NCBI GenBank assembly: GCA_900316015.1
Contig: ONBG01000034.1
Coordinates: 1-37,840 of the forward strand
Origin: an uncultured Prevotella sp.
GTDB taxonomy: Bacteria > Bacteroidota > Bacteroidia > Bacteroidales > Bacteroidaceae
Length of the DNA: 37,840 nt
Direction of reading: 5' to 3'
Of this stretch, positions 1 through 9,225 are shown in pieces. The translations under genes were made by a program, and so were the position numbers. The notes under the pieces were generated by a model. The model searched no databases. It was not told the origin of the DNA and saw nothing but the letters and a program-made list of their open reading frames with translations. The stretch's first letter is position 1. The number at the start of each line of letters is the position of its first letter.

Positions 1-40
1 TTAATAACAGAAGTTTTTCTTCTTCAGTGTACTGATTCAT
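1..40 (-). CDS. Partial ORF at left edge, probable transposase N-terminus
   Basis: Reading leftward from the ATG at 40-38, the ORF begins MNQYTEEEKLLLL and leaves the window. The same peptide begins at the right edge in the opposite direction. A repeated, charged, helix-prone N-terminus would fit the HTH start of a transposase, but 13 residues do not prove this. It could be any other repeated gene. Confidence 0.4.
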   Translation of the reverse strand, partial: MNQYTEEEKLLLL

Positions 41-97
41 TACTTTTTTTCCTTTTACTTCTTTTTAATGAAGTGTCAACTTATTCAGTACAATACA
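1..97 (-). mobile_element. Left copy of terminal 97-bp inverted repeat, probable IS end
   Basis: Bases 1-97 are the exact reverse complement of 37743-37839. Identity stops at base 98, which sets the inner boundary of the repeated element. The block is AT-rich and holds the start of an ORF that runs leftward out of the window. A subterminal 8-bp inverted repeat (TGTACTGA / TCAGTACA) flanks the start codon. A repeated element carrying an ORF close to its end fits an insertion sequence. The family cannot be named from 13 codons, and target duplications cannot be seen because the outer ends lie outside the window. Confidence 0.6.
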
Positions 98-160
98 CGA
101 TTTTATTCCTTACTTTTTCTTATGTGACAGGACGTTTTTCGATAAAGTTTCTTTCCGATC

Positions 161-192
161 CTTGCATATATGGAAATTATGCCCTAAATTTG
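161..192 (+). promoter_or_regulatory. Promoter of the GH123-HTCS operon
   Basis: A CTTG at 161-164 and TAAATTTG at 185-192 are 20 nt apart, matching the Bacteroidales -33/-7 consensus. Transcription would start near 197, giving a leader of about 65 nt before the ATG at 265. No other promoter is seen in 98-264. Confidence 0.6.
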
Positions 193-264
193 CAAGAGAA
201 GAGTGTGCCCCGCCTTGTCGGTAATATCGGCACGCCCGATTAAGAAACGAAAAATCAATGCTTT

Positions 265-2067
265 ATGCCTGATCTACATCATCGAAATCGTCGTATCGTT
301 GTTTGTTCCTTGCTTCTGTCCCTTCTCTTCTGGAGTGGGATCCATGCTCAGTTGCCTGCGCCCGACCCTGATCACGCGTTCTCAGGTCTTGTTTCTGTCC
401 CGGATCCTTCTTGGGACCGATTAGGCCATCAGCTCTATGCGGGTTGGGCATCGAAGGACATCCCTTATGCACGAACTGCCGTCCCGCAGGTGAGGATACA
501 GTCGGATACAGTCGTCTATGGTTGGAAGGGCGAGCGCGTAGGCATGGAGGCAGTCCTCTATTCGAGAGAGTCGACCGAGCCGCTTACCCTCCGGGTGAGA
601 GGCGATCAGTCCATTGCTCCCCACGCATCGGCGCGTTTCGTCAACTATGTCCTGACAGACAGCTTTCGGGGATGTGGGAAGCATCCTTCCGGCTATCCTC
701 CTTATGAGGTCAATGACATGATCGATGTGGAGGCATCTCAGGTGGTCGGTGCAAAGACCACGCATCCCGTCTGGGTCAGCGTGGAGATCCCCCGGGAAGC
801 CCGGGCAGGCAAGCATTCCTTGAGAATAGAGGTTGTCGACCCACAAGGCGCGGTCGTGCAGACCTTGCGCCTTCATGTCGGGGTCGTCGACAGGTTACTT
901 CCAGATCCCTCTGCCTACCAGTTCCAGCTTAATTTCTGGATGCAACCCTATGCCGTCAGCCGATATGAAGGAGTCAAGAACTGGAGTCCTGCCCATTTCG
1001 AAGCCCTGCGCCCCTATATGAAGATGTTAGCCAGGGCAGGGCAGAAGGTAGCGACCGCCATCCTGTTTTATGAACCCTGGGGAGAGCAGAGCAATGACAA
1101 GTTTGAGCCAATGGTACAGACAATCCTTCGCGAAGACAGTACCTGGACTTTCGATTATACCATCTTCGACCGTTGGATCACCTTCCTCGACTCCTGTGGC
1201 ATCAAAAAGCAGATCAATTGCTTCTCGATGGTACCCTGGGATATGACCTTCCGGTATGTCGACGCAAAGACAGGGCAGTATGCCTATCTTAAGACAACGA
1301 CGGGTCGAGCAGACTATCGCAGGCTGTGGACAGCCTTCTTGAAGGACTTTGCTACCCATCTGCGGGAGAAAGGATGGTTTGAGAAGACCTGCATCGCCAT
1401 GGATGAGCGTGGTTTGTCGGCAATGAACGATGCCTATCGGATCTCCCAAGAAGCCGTTCCGGGCATCAAGATGGCATTGGCAGGGAACTACCATGCCTCT
1501 CTTGTGGATAAGTTGTATGACTATTGCGTGGCTTACGGTCAGAGATTCACCCCGGAAGACCTAGCCCTCCGGCGTTCCCGGGGATGGGTGACCACCACCT
1601 ATACCGCTTGTCCAGACAGCATGCCCAATGTCTGTTCGAACAATATGCCTTCTGAGTGCGCCTATCTTCCGATCTATTGCATTGCCAATGGCTTTAATGG
1701 ATTCCTGAGATGGGCATGGATGAACTGGACAGATGATCCCATGCATGACACCCGTTTCCGCATGTTTACGCCCGGGGACACTTACATGGTCTATCCCGGT
1801 GGGCGGAGCAGTATTCGCTTTGAACGGATCATTGAGGGCGTTGAGGCCGTCGAGAAATGTCGTATCCTGAGAGCGGAATATGCGTCAAGTCACCAGACGG
1901 AGGCACTTCGCAGGCTCGATGCGGCCATCCAACTGTTCCAATCCGGGAAGTTAGCAAATGACAAGACCTCCGCCCAATTGGTCAACTATCTCCAACGCGT
2001 CCTCAATGGGTTGCCGGATGATACTGGACTGTCCCTTTTTAAACCAGTGGGAGAGGCTTCAAAATGA
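265..2067 (+). CDS. GH123-type glycosidase (probable exo-beta-N-acetylgalactosaminidase)
   Basis: 600 aa with an N-terminal signal peptide (hydrophobic residues about 11-27, cleavage near HA-QL), so it is exported to the periplasm or cell surface. A beta-rich N-terminal domain (to about residue 210) is followed by a barrel-type domain of the kind once called DUF4091 and now assigned to GH123. GH123 enzymes remove terminal beta-GalNAc by a substrate-assisted mechanism that uses an adjacent Asp-Glu pair. Here the pair is probably Asp380-Glu381 in the segment CIAMDERGL. Family assignment is from sequence pattern recognition. GalNAc specificity is family knowledge, not shown here. The ATG at 265 is chosen because the signal peptide follows directly and a promoter lies about 70 nt upstream. 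Its stop overlaps the start of the regulator gene by 4 nt (ATGA), so the two are probably co-translated. Confidence 0.72.
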   Translation: MPDLHHRNRRIVVCSLLLSLLFWSGIHAQLPAPDPDHAFSGLVSVPDPSWDRLGHQLYAGWASKDIPYARTAVPQVRIQSDTVVYGWKGERVGMEAVLYSRESTEPLTLRVRGDQSIAPHASARFVNYVLTDSFRGCGKHPSGYPPYEVNDMIDVEASQVVGAKTTHPVWVSVEIPREARAGKHSLRIEVVDPQGAVVQTLRLHVGVVDRLLPDPSAYQFQLNFWMQPYAVSRYEGVKNWSPAHFEALRPYMKMLARAGQKVATAILFYEPWGEQSNDKFEPMVQTILREDSTWTFDYTIFDRWITFLDSCGIKKQINCFSMVPWDMTFRYVDAKTGQYAYLKTTTGRADYRRLWTAFLKDFATHLREKGWFEKTCIAMDERGLSAMNDAYRISQEAVPGIKMALAGNYHASLVDKLYDYCVAYGQRFTPEDLALRRSRGWVTTTYTACPDSMPNVCSNNMPSECAYLPIYCIANGFNGFLRWAWMNWTDDPMHDTRFRMFTPGDTYMVYPGGRSSIRFERIIEGVEAVEKCRILRAEYASSHQTEALRRLDAAIQLFQSGKLANDKTSAQLVNYLQRVLNGLPDDTGLSLFKPVGEASK

Positions 2068-5000
2068 ACGGCTTCATCAAGAAATACCTTCTTTTCCTGC
2101 TCTTCGGGGTTGTGGCGGGGGCGTGCCAGGTCGTGGCTTCACCCGGATGGGACCCTTCAGGAAACCTCGTTCGTCCTACCTTCAAGAATGTCAGCGTTCC
2201 CCCCTCTGCCTATACTGTCATGGGGATTTGCCAGGATCGCAAGGGCATGATGTGGCTGGCTACTGGGGATGGTCTCTACAGTTATGATGGGTATAGCCTT
2301 CATCTTCATCCTTTAGATGGGATCAAGGGACGCTTAGGGTTAAGGGCTGTAAGTCTCATTGATGACCATTATCTTTGCTTAGGCTCACTTTCTCGTGGGG
2401 TCCTCGTCTTCAACTTGCGAACAGGGAGGCGGGAGAATCCATTCCCAGAACTGCATTCCATTCATTCCGTAACCATGCTGAAGGTGTATGGTGGGTATCT
2501 ATGGATCGGCACGAACTTGAGTGGAGTCTATGCCCTCAACCTTCGTACGCGGAAGCTCAGGAAGTGTAAGCTCCCGAAATTCTTCCCCGATATCACTGCC
2601 TTTGAAGGGGCTGGGAATTCCGTTTACTTCAGTTCTGTAGCAGGACTCTGTAGAATTGACCTGGCCACTTGGAAGGTAACCTTGATCCCTGTGCCAGGAA
2701 ACAACCCCTTTGTCAACACGCTCTTCTGGGATCATCAGGCACACCGACTCTTGGTAGGGATGGAGAACTACGTTTACAGTTATGATCCGCGTCTCCATCA
2801 GATGCGCCCATTGCTCTTGCAACCAGGCAATGTATTCAAGTCAATCCAGAAAGATCTCTATGGTAATCTTTTCTTCGGGACAGATGCCGGGCTGATCCTG
2901 TATGATCCCCGTACCCATCAGACGGAGCATTTCCTGCATGATACGAAGGACGCACGCTCCATCGGCAGCAATATCGTTTGGCAAATTATCAGGGACCGGG
3001 AGGGCAACCTTTGGATGGCGACAGAGAAGGGGGTGTCCCTTCTTCTGCGGAATCTGCCATATCAATTGGTGCCCCTTTACGACCTGACCGGTTCTGGGGA
3101 AGGGAATACGATCACGCAGATGCTCTATGATTCCAAGGGAAGGTTATGGATGGGAGGGGATAATGGCGTCATCTTGTACGATGGAAAAGAGACGACTTGG
3201 TTCAATGCCAACAACCCCAGTCATCATTTAGCGCATAACCGAATCAGGCGTATTGTCGAGAATAAGGACCATGATATCTGGCTTGCTTCAGACGGGAGCA
3301 TCGCCCGTTTTGATGAGACGACAAGGCAATTTTTCTACTATCATGTGGTCACTCCGGACGGAAGGCATGCCGACTGGTGCTATGGAGTCCAGGAAGATGA
3401 GAGAGGTAGGTTGTGGTTGAATACTTGGGCTTCCGGTCTCTTGTTAGTGAACAAGAAACAGTTGATGGCGAATGGTCCTCATCGACCTTTCGTTGCCCGT
3501 CCTCTGAAAGGATTTGACTACCAGGATAGCAGGAAATTAGTACAGGATGTGATCATGGATGGTCATGGTTCTGCTTGGGTGAGCAGTGCGAATTGCATCA
3601 CGAAGGTCGATCTCCAGACCCTGGGGCAGAGGCGATATCCTATTGCCAATTCATTCCTTAGTTTATGTAACGGAAGCTTGTTCATAGGGCAAGGCAACCA
3701 AGTTCTCAAGATGGAGATCCCGTCGGGGCATCTTTCTCGGGTTTATCAATTGAATAGGGGATCGTTGACAGCCTTCGTCCCTGATGGCAAGAGACTGTGG
3801 ATCTCGACCACGGAAGGAATGGATTGCCTGGACACCAATGACAGGAAAGTGCGAAGTACCAATCTGCCCGTTGGCTACTACCCTGCAGGATGCGTGGACA
3901 CCCGCCTCAATCGGCTCGTTTTAGGAGGAGAAGATTGCCTCTTGGTATATAGGCTTTCGAAGCAGGGAATCCCAGAACGCCGGGTCTATGTCTCTTCCGT
4001 GATCGAGGGAGACGACACCTCAGGATCCCCTTCGCATGTGGTCATGCTGCTCGACACGAACCAAATCCATTTGAAAAGCGGGGGTAATGTGACCTTGGAA
4101 CTGAGCACATTCTATTATGCTCCTGTGAATGATCGCATCTTCTATTACCGTTTCGAGGATGAAAAGGAATGGCATCAGCTTGCCCCAGGCCGTAACCAGA
4201 TTTCTTTCGCGGGGATGAACGCGGGGCATTATCGGTTGTGCTTGAGTGCTGCCAATCCCACTGTCAACCCCCATGCGCTGGTTCAGGTATATGATATCTA
4301 TGTCCCTCGCCCTTGGTACAGTTCCTATCCGATGCAATGCCTTTACCTACTCATGATCGTCCTCTTCATCATTGGGCTTTTCCGATATCAGCAACGCAGG
4401 GCGAAAAGACGACTCGAGCTGCGGGAGAAAGAAAAGACCTTGGAACTGTCCCAACAGAAGATGGACTTCTTTGTCAATATTTCCCATGAGCTCAAGACAC
4501 CGTTGACGTTGATCATTGCTCCCCTTAGCAAGCTCATCGAGACTTCAACGCAAGAGAAACAAAAGCGCGTCCTGACACTCATCTACGAGAATGCCATGAA
4601 GCTGAATGCATTGATCGGGAAGGTTCTGAACTTTAAGCAATTAGAGTATGATGGGGCATCTACGCTCCTTCGGTCCTATATAGAGCTGAACCACTTGATC
4701 CGGAACAGCATCCATTATTTCCAACAGGTATCAGATGACCGGCACCTCCGGATCGAGTACAGGTCGGACGAGAAAGAGGTATGGATCCATGCAGATGCAC
4801 AAAAACTGGAATCCGTCTTTACCAATCTGATCGCCAATGCCGTGAAATACGTCAAAGACGATACTGGAAAGGTAGAGATTGACTTGCATGTGCATGACCA
4901 GAAGGTCGTGATCGATGTCATGGACAATGGGCCAGGCATCCCAGAAGAAGACCAAAAGATGATCTTCATCCGTTTCTTCCAGGGCAAGAACGCCAAGCAA

Positions 5001-5957
5001 AAGAAAGGAGGGACGGGGATTGGACTCTATTTGGTGAAAGAGTTCGTTACCTTACATGGTGGGACCGTTCAGGTATCAGGACGAAATCCAGGCACGACCT
5101 TTACCGTAATCCTTCCCCTTGACGGGGATAATGCGGTGGACAGAGGTTCGAGAGAGGAGGATGAGCAACCCGTAAGCCCGGAGGACACCAGGCAAAAGAT
5201 TGCCATCATCGACGATAACCATGAGATTGTGGACCTGTTGGCGGAGAACTTACAAGACACTTACCTGTGCCTGAAGGCCTATGACGGGAAGGAAGGCCTG
5301 AAGTTAATACAAGAACAGTTGCCTGATTTGATCATCGTCGACCAGATGATGCCAGAGATGAACGGATTCGAGATGTGCCGTGAACTGAAACGCAATCAGC
5401 CCACAGCGACCATCCCTATCATCATGCTCACCGCAAAAGATGACATGCTCACCGAAGAAGAGAGCATTAAAGTGGGCATCAACGTGTTCATTCCCAAACC
5501 CTTCGATTTGCGAAAGGTCCACCTTCAGATCGTTCGTCTCCTTGCACAGCATAGGGATTTAGAGAAGTCTATTCAGATCAGCCGTATCACCCACCCAGAA
5601 TTCAAGCCGGTGGAAAGGCAGGCTTCGCCAGATGAAAACATCATTCGTGACATTACAAAGATCATCGAGGATAACATGGACAGTGAAGAGTTGAATGTCG
5701 CGACACTTGCCGAGAAGAGCGGAATGGAGCAAAAGCAGCTCTACCGTAAGGTCAAACAATTGACAGGATGCTCGCCGATTGCCTATATCAAGAAATTGAG
5801 AATGAAGAAAGCAGCGGTACTTTTGAAAGAGAAACAGTTTACGGTTTCCGAGGTGATGTATATGGTCGGATACACCAATGCCTCCTATTTTACCCGCTGT
5901 TTCTCTGAGGAGTTCGGGATGACTCCAAAGCAATACCGCGATCAGAGTGACCGTTAA
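2064..5957 (+). CDS. Hybrid two-component system regulator (HTCS)
   Basis: 1297 aa, a complete sensor-kinase-response-regulator fusion in the inner membrane. An N-terminal signal/anchor is followed by about eight or more Reg_prop beta-propeller repeats (W-x-A/G-T/S and GL-x-x-Y/F-D patterns, about residues 30-660), a Y_Y_Y-type domain (about 675-745), one membrane segment (about 755-775), HisKA with phospho-acceptor His808 in SHELKTP, an ATPase domain with N box (NAVKY), DNGPG and GTGIGL motifs, and a receiver domain with acidic Asp1050/Asp1051 and phospho-acceptor Asp1093 in IIVDQMMP. A C-terminal AraC-type HTH domain spans about 1191-1297. All catalytic residues checked are intact. HTCS proteins bind oligosaccharides or sugars in the periplasm and switch on nearby PUL genes. 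The 29-bp near-palindrome 14 nt downstream of its stop is a candidate target. The gene is coupled to the upstream GH123 gene, so enzyme and sensor are probably co-expressed. Confidence 0.95.
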   Translation: MNGFIKKYLLFLLFGVVAGACQVVASPGWDPSGNLVRPTFKNVSVPPSAYTVMGICQDRKGMMWLATGDGLYSYDGYSLHLHPLDGIKGRLGLRAVSLIDDHYLCLGSLSRGVLVFNLRTGRRENPFPELHSIHSVTMLKVYGGYLWIGTNLSGVYALNLRTRKLRKCKLPKFFPDITAFEGAGNSVYFSSVAGLCRIDLATWKVTLIPVPGNNPFVNTLFWDHQAHRLLVGMENYVYSYDPRLHQMRPLLLQPGNVFKSIQKDLYGNLFFGTDAGLILYDPRTHQTEHFLHDTKDARSIGSNIVWQIIRDREGNLWMATEKGVSLLLRNLPYQLVPLYDLTGSGEGNTITQMLYDSKGRLWMGGDNGVILYDGKETTWFNANNPSHHLAHNRIRRIVENKDHDIWLASDGSIARFDETTRQFFYYHVVTPDGRHADWCYGVQEDERGRLWLNTWASGLLLVNKKQLMANGPHRPFVARPLKGFDYQDSRKLVQDVIMDGHGSAWVSSANCITKVDLQTLGQRRYPIANSFLSLCNGSLFIGQGNQVLKMEIPSGHLSRVYQLNRGSLTAFVPDGKRLWISTTEGMDCLDTNDRKVRSTNLPVGYYPAGCVDTRLNRLVLGGEDCLLVYRLSKQGIPERRVYVSSVIEGDDTSGSPSHVVMLLDTNQIHLKSGGNVTLELSTFYYAPVNDRIFYYRFEDEKEWHQLAPGRNQISFAGMNAGHYRLCLSAANPTVNPHALVQVYDIYVPRPWYSSYPMQCLYLLMIVLFIIGLFRYQQRRAKRRLELREKEKTLELSQQKMDFFVNISHELKTPLTLIIAPLSKLIETSTQEKQKRVLTLIYENAMKLNALIGKVLNFKQLEYDGASTLLRSYIELNHLIRNSIHYFQQVSDDRHLRIEYRSDEKEVWIHADAQKLESVFTNLIANAVKYVKDDTGKVEIDLHVHDQKVVIDVMDNGPGIPEEDQKMIFIRFFQGKNAKQKKGGTGIGLYLVKEFVTLHGGTVQVSGRNPGTTFTVILPLDGDNAVDRGSREEDEQPVSPEDTRQKIAIIDDNHEIVDLLAENLQDTYLCLKAYDGKEGLKLIQEQLPDLIIVDQMMPEMNGFEMCRELKRNQPTATIPIIMLTAKDDMLTEEESIKVGINVFIPKPFDLRKVHLQIVRLLAQHRDLEKSIQISRITHPEFKPVERQASPDENIIRDITKIIEDNMDSEELNVATLAEKSGMEQKQLYRKVKQLTGCSPIAYIKKLRMKKAAVLLKEKQFTVSEVMYMVGYTNASYFTRCFSEEFGMTPKQYRDQSDR

Positions 5958-5970
5958 AGGAGTTTATGTG

Positions 5971-5999
5971 AAATGGACAAAACGCCGTTTTGTCCATTT
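5971..5999 (+). promoter_or_regulatory. 29-bp near-palindrome: candidate HTCS operator or terminator
   Basis: Two perfect 14-nt arms (5971-5984 and 5986-5999) are separated by one base, with the half-site TGGACAAAACG. A further direct half-site, TGGACAAA, lies at 6022-6029, just upstream of the SusC -7 box. Position and symmetry suit a dimeric regulator site for SusC pair 1. Alternatively the RNA hairpin could end the HTCS transcript, but its short loop, low GC content and lack of a clean U-tract make that less convincing. Confidence 0.5.
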
Positions 6000-6049
6000 T
6001 GTGTTATAAATATGTCTGATTTGGACAAAGGGAAGCAGGGGAATTCCTT

Positions 6050-6057
6050 TATCTTTG
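6050..6057 (+). promoter_or_regulatory. -7 box of the SusC/SusD pair 1 promoter
   Basis: TATCTTTG matches the Bacteroidales -7 consensus exactly. No TTTG lies at the standard 19-20 nt spacing. The nearest, at 6020-6023, is 26 nt away and sits next to the TGGACAAA half-site. A good -7 with a poor -33 suits an activator-dependent promoter, in line with control by the adjacent HTCS. Confidence 0.6.
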
Positions 6058-6122
6058 CACCACATCCAATAAAAGATGGGAACCTAATGGAATTCAAACA
6101 TGTAAAACTAACATATCTAAAC

Positions 6123-9100
6123 ATGAAAAAGGATGTATTATTAATTTCCTGCTTAACCATTGCGCTCTATAGTCCTGCGATGGTGAATGCCCGACCGGCA
6201 GTTTCCATGAACGTGCCCGGTATCCAGCAAAACAGTAAGACAATCCCGCAAGTGATGGGAACCGTCTCTGATACGAATGGCGAGCCGGTGATCGGAGCCA
6301 GCGTTGTCGTGAAAGGAACCACAAATGGGGCAATCACGGATGTAGACGGTCATTTCGTGCTGTCTAATGTCCCCCAAGGTGCTCTGTTGGAAATCACCTA
6401 TGTGGGCTTTACGACCCAGACGATAGTTGCGAGGAGTGCGAATGCCGGCAGTATCGTGATGAAAGAAGACAACAAGACATTGGACGAGTTAGTTGTCATC
6501 GGTTATGGTACCCAGCGTAAGGCCGACCTGACCGGTTCTGTTGCCAATGTTGATGCCAGTAAGTTGAATACGCAGAGCAATGCCAATATCGGGCAAGCCT
6601 TGCAAGGAAAGATCGCAGGCGTGGACATCGTATCCCAAGGTGGACTTCCAGGCAGTGGGATGCGCGTGATGGTACGTGGTATCGGTACCTTGAACAATGC
6701 CGCACCTCTTTATATCGTCGATGGCATGTATATGTCAAGCATTGACCAGATCAACCCGTCGGATATCAAGAGCATAGACGTGCTGAAGGATGCTTCTTCT
6801 GCCGCTATCTATGGATCCCGTGCAGCCAATGGCGTAGTCATCATTACGACCAAGAGCGGAACCAATACGGAAGGCGTACCCCAAGTTTCGATGTCGGCGA
6901 ACGTTGGCTTCAACGCTCCTTCCAAGTATCTCGACCTCTGTAATGCACAGGAGTGGGCAACCGTAACGACAGAAGCACGTGCGGCATCCCATCTTTCTCC
7001 ATTGGACATGGCGCAAGACCTTTCTTCCAAGGAAGACAACGACTGGCAGGACATCATGTTCTCACCAGCCTTGATGCAGAACTACAACCTCTCCGTACAG
7101 GGGGGAGGGAAGTATTCCACCTATTATAATAGCTTCGGATACACCAACCAAGATGGCTCCATGAAGGGAACCAACTACCAACGTTATACCATGCAGAGCA
7201 AGGTTGACCTGAGAAAAGGCATCTTCAACTTAGGCACCAATATCATCCTGGAATACGACAAGGACATTCCTATGGTATCTGAGATTCGTGGAGGCATGGT
7301 AGGACATACCATCCAGGCCGTTCCAACCTTGTCAAGATATGATGCTTCTAATCCTGGTGGCTATGGGGCTCTCTATGGTGATGTCGTCAACTTATACAAT
7401 CCATTGGGTATGGCAGATGGCAATTTGATGCGCCGTCGCCGTAACAATGCCAAGATCTATGCCAATGCATACGTGTCCGTAGAGCCGATCAAGGGACTCA
7501 AGTACAAATTTAACTTCACCCCGGACTTTAGCTATTATCGCTATAACAACTATTTAGGATTGTATGATTTCGGATTAGCAAAGAACACGACTACGAAGGA
7601 TTATGAGACCCAAACACGTACTCGTAACTTCTTGTTGGAGAACTTGCTGACCTTCGACCGTACCTTTGGAGACCATAAGGTATCCTTGCTTGCCGGCTTT
7701 ACTTATCAAGATAACCGCTATCGTTATCTATATGGTTCTGGGCAGGGGATGGCAGATGGCCTCTATGAACTGGATGCGGCTGCATCTGGCTTGACGACAA
7801 GTGGCAATTCCTATCACGCCACGATGACTTCTTTGTTAGGTCGTGTGTTCTATTCTTATGCCAATAGATACCTTATCACCGCTACTATCCGTCGGGATGG
7901 TTCGTCTAAGTTTGCGCCTGGGCACCATTATGGTAACTTCCCCTCTGTCTCCTTAGGATGGAATATTGGTGAAGAAAACTTCATTAAGAAGAATGTCAGT
8001 TGGATTGACCAGTTGAAACTCCGTGCAGGTTATGGTGAATTAGGAAACCAGGAGATCGATAACTACCAGTATTCGGCAGTGGTGACGACTGGTATTAACT
8101 ATCCTGATGCAAATGGTAGTGTCATGCAGGGTGCTTTCCCCAAGTACTTTGCCAATCCAGATATCAAGTGGGAGTCTACGACAATGACCAATATCGGACT
8201 CGACTTCATGGCGTTGAACAGTAGGTTGAGCCTGACCATGGATTATTACATCAAGAATACCAAGGACATTCTGTTAGCCGTTCCTATTCCAATCTCTACG
8301 GGAGCTGCCAACAATCCCGTCCGTAATGCAGGCAAGATCCGCAACAGGGGATTTGAGTTTAACTTGGGATGGAACGACCGTCCGACAAAAGACTTCTCTT
8401 ATAGTGCCAATTTTATTGGTACATTCAACAAGAACAAGGTTGTAGCCATGGGTTCCGACTCCCAGGTGATCACAGGTGGAACCATCCATGGTGGTACCTA
8501 TACCACCAAGACTCTTGCAGGATATCCTATTGCCGGGTTCTGGTTGATACCTACTGATGGCTATTTCAACAGCGCAGAAGAAGTGCAGGCATACAGCAAG
8601 GACGGAGTCCTGATCCAACCAAGTGCTGAGCCTGGTGATATCCGATTCAAGGATGTCAATGGGGATGGGACCATTGATGACAAGGACCGCGTCTATTGTG
8701 GCAGCCCATTCCCTGACTTCACCTATTCTATCAACGGTAGTGTTACCTATAAGAACTTCGACCTCAACATCACCTTCCAAGGCGTTGTCGGCAACAAGAT
8801 CTATAATGCAACCCGTCTGGAACTGGAAGATGTGACCCGTGGCACAAACTATCTGAACACAGTCCTTGACCATTGGACGGAGAGTAACCACAACGCGAAG
8901 ACCCCACGCTTGGTATGGACAGACCCGAACCGTAATGCCCGTTCTGAGTCGAACAGGTTCTTGGAGAGTGGAACCTACTTCCGCCTCCGTACCCTTCAGC
9001 TGGGTTACACCCTTCCTAAGAATCTCTTAGGAGGCTATATCAAGAACTGCAGGTTCTATATTGACATGGATAATCTCTTTACCATCACTCCTTACAGTGG

Positions 9101-9206
9101 CTATAGCCCGGATGTCAACGCATCCAATGTCTATCAACGTGGATTTGATGAGTTTATCTATCCGAACAACCGTACCTTTATGGTGGGTGTCAACCTTTCC
9201 TTCTAA
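6123..9206 (+). CDS. SusC-like TonB-dependent outer membrane transporter, pair 1
   Basis: 1027 aa from the ATG at 6123. This start is preferred over in-frame starts at 5973 (inside the palindrome and upstream of the promoter) and 6087 because MKKDVLLISCL begins a proper signal peptide ending near VNA. A CarboxypepD_reg-like domain (about residues 38-115) is followed by a TonB-box-like segment (about 118-130, ending LDELVVIGYG), a plug domain with typical IRGIGTLN-like and YIVDG motifs, and a beta-barrel ending in VGVNLSF with a C-terminal Phe, as expected for outer membrane barrels. It imports oligosaccharides, with the SusD partner as lid. SusD lies 19 nt downstream in the same operon. It differs in sequence and leader from SusC proteins 2 and 3 and is probably under HTCS control. 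Confidence 0.93.
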   Translation: MKKDVLLISCLTIALYSPAMVNARPAVSMNVPGIQQNSKTIPQVMGTVSDTNGEPVIGASVVVKGTTNGAITDVDGHFVLSNVPQGALLEITYVGFTTQTIVARSANAGSIVMKEDNKTLDELVVIGYGTQRKADLTGSVANVDASKLNTQSNANIGQALQGKIAGVDIVSQGGLPGSGMRVMVRGIGTLNNAAPLYIVDGMYMSSIDQINPSDIKSIDVLKDASSAAIYGSRAANGVVIITTKSGTNTEGVPQVSMSANVGFNAPSKYLDLCNAQEWATVTTEARAASHLSPLDMAQDLSSKEDNDWQDIMFSPALMQNYNLSVQGGGKYSTYYNSFGYTNQDGSMKGTNYQRYTMQSKVDLRKGIFNLGTNIILEYDKDIPMVSEIRGGMVGHTIQAVPTLSRYDASNPGGYGALYGDVVNLYNPLGMADGNLMRRRRNNAKIYANAYVSVEPIKGLKYKFNFTPDFSYYRYNNYLGLYDFGLAKNTTTKDYETQTRTRNFLLENLLTFDRTFGDHKVSLLAGFTYQDNRYRYLYGSGQGMADGLYELDAAASGLTTSGNSYHATMTSLLGRVFYSYANRYLITATIRRDGSSKFAPGHHYGNFPSVSLGWNIGEENFIKKNVSWIDQLKLRAGYGELGNQEIDNYQYSAVVTTGINYPDANGSVMQGAFPKYFANPDIKWESTTMTNIGLDFMALNSRLSLTMDYYIKNTKDILLAVPIPISTGAANNPVRNAGKIRNRGFEFNLGWNDRPTKDFSYSANFIGTFNKNKVVAMGSDSQVITGGTIHGGTYTTKTLAGYPIAGFWLIPTDGYFNSAEEVQAYSKDGVLIQPSAEPGDIRFKDVNGDGTIDDKDRVYCGSPFPDFTYSINGSVTYKNFDLNITFQGVVGNKIYNATRLELEDVTRGTNYLNTVLDHWTESNHNAKTPRLVWTDPNRNARSESNRFLESGTYFRLRTLQLGYTLPKNLLGGYIKNCRFYIDMDNLFTITPYSGYSPDVNASNVYQRGFDEFIYPNNRTFMVGVNLSF

Positions 9207-9225
9207 CATCTAAAAGCTATTGATC

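Noticed and set aside
5973-6122. Upstream extension of SusC 1 to an ATG at 5973 or 6087
   Set aside because: 5973 lies inside the palindrome and before the -7 box at 6050-6057; the residues added by either start precede a normal signal peptide that begins at 6123.
8274-8891. 205-aa open frame on the minus strand inside SusC 1
   Set aside because: Fully antisense to a convincing SusC gene, with no promoter, no recognisable domain and a composition typical of a shadow frame.
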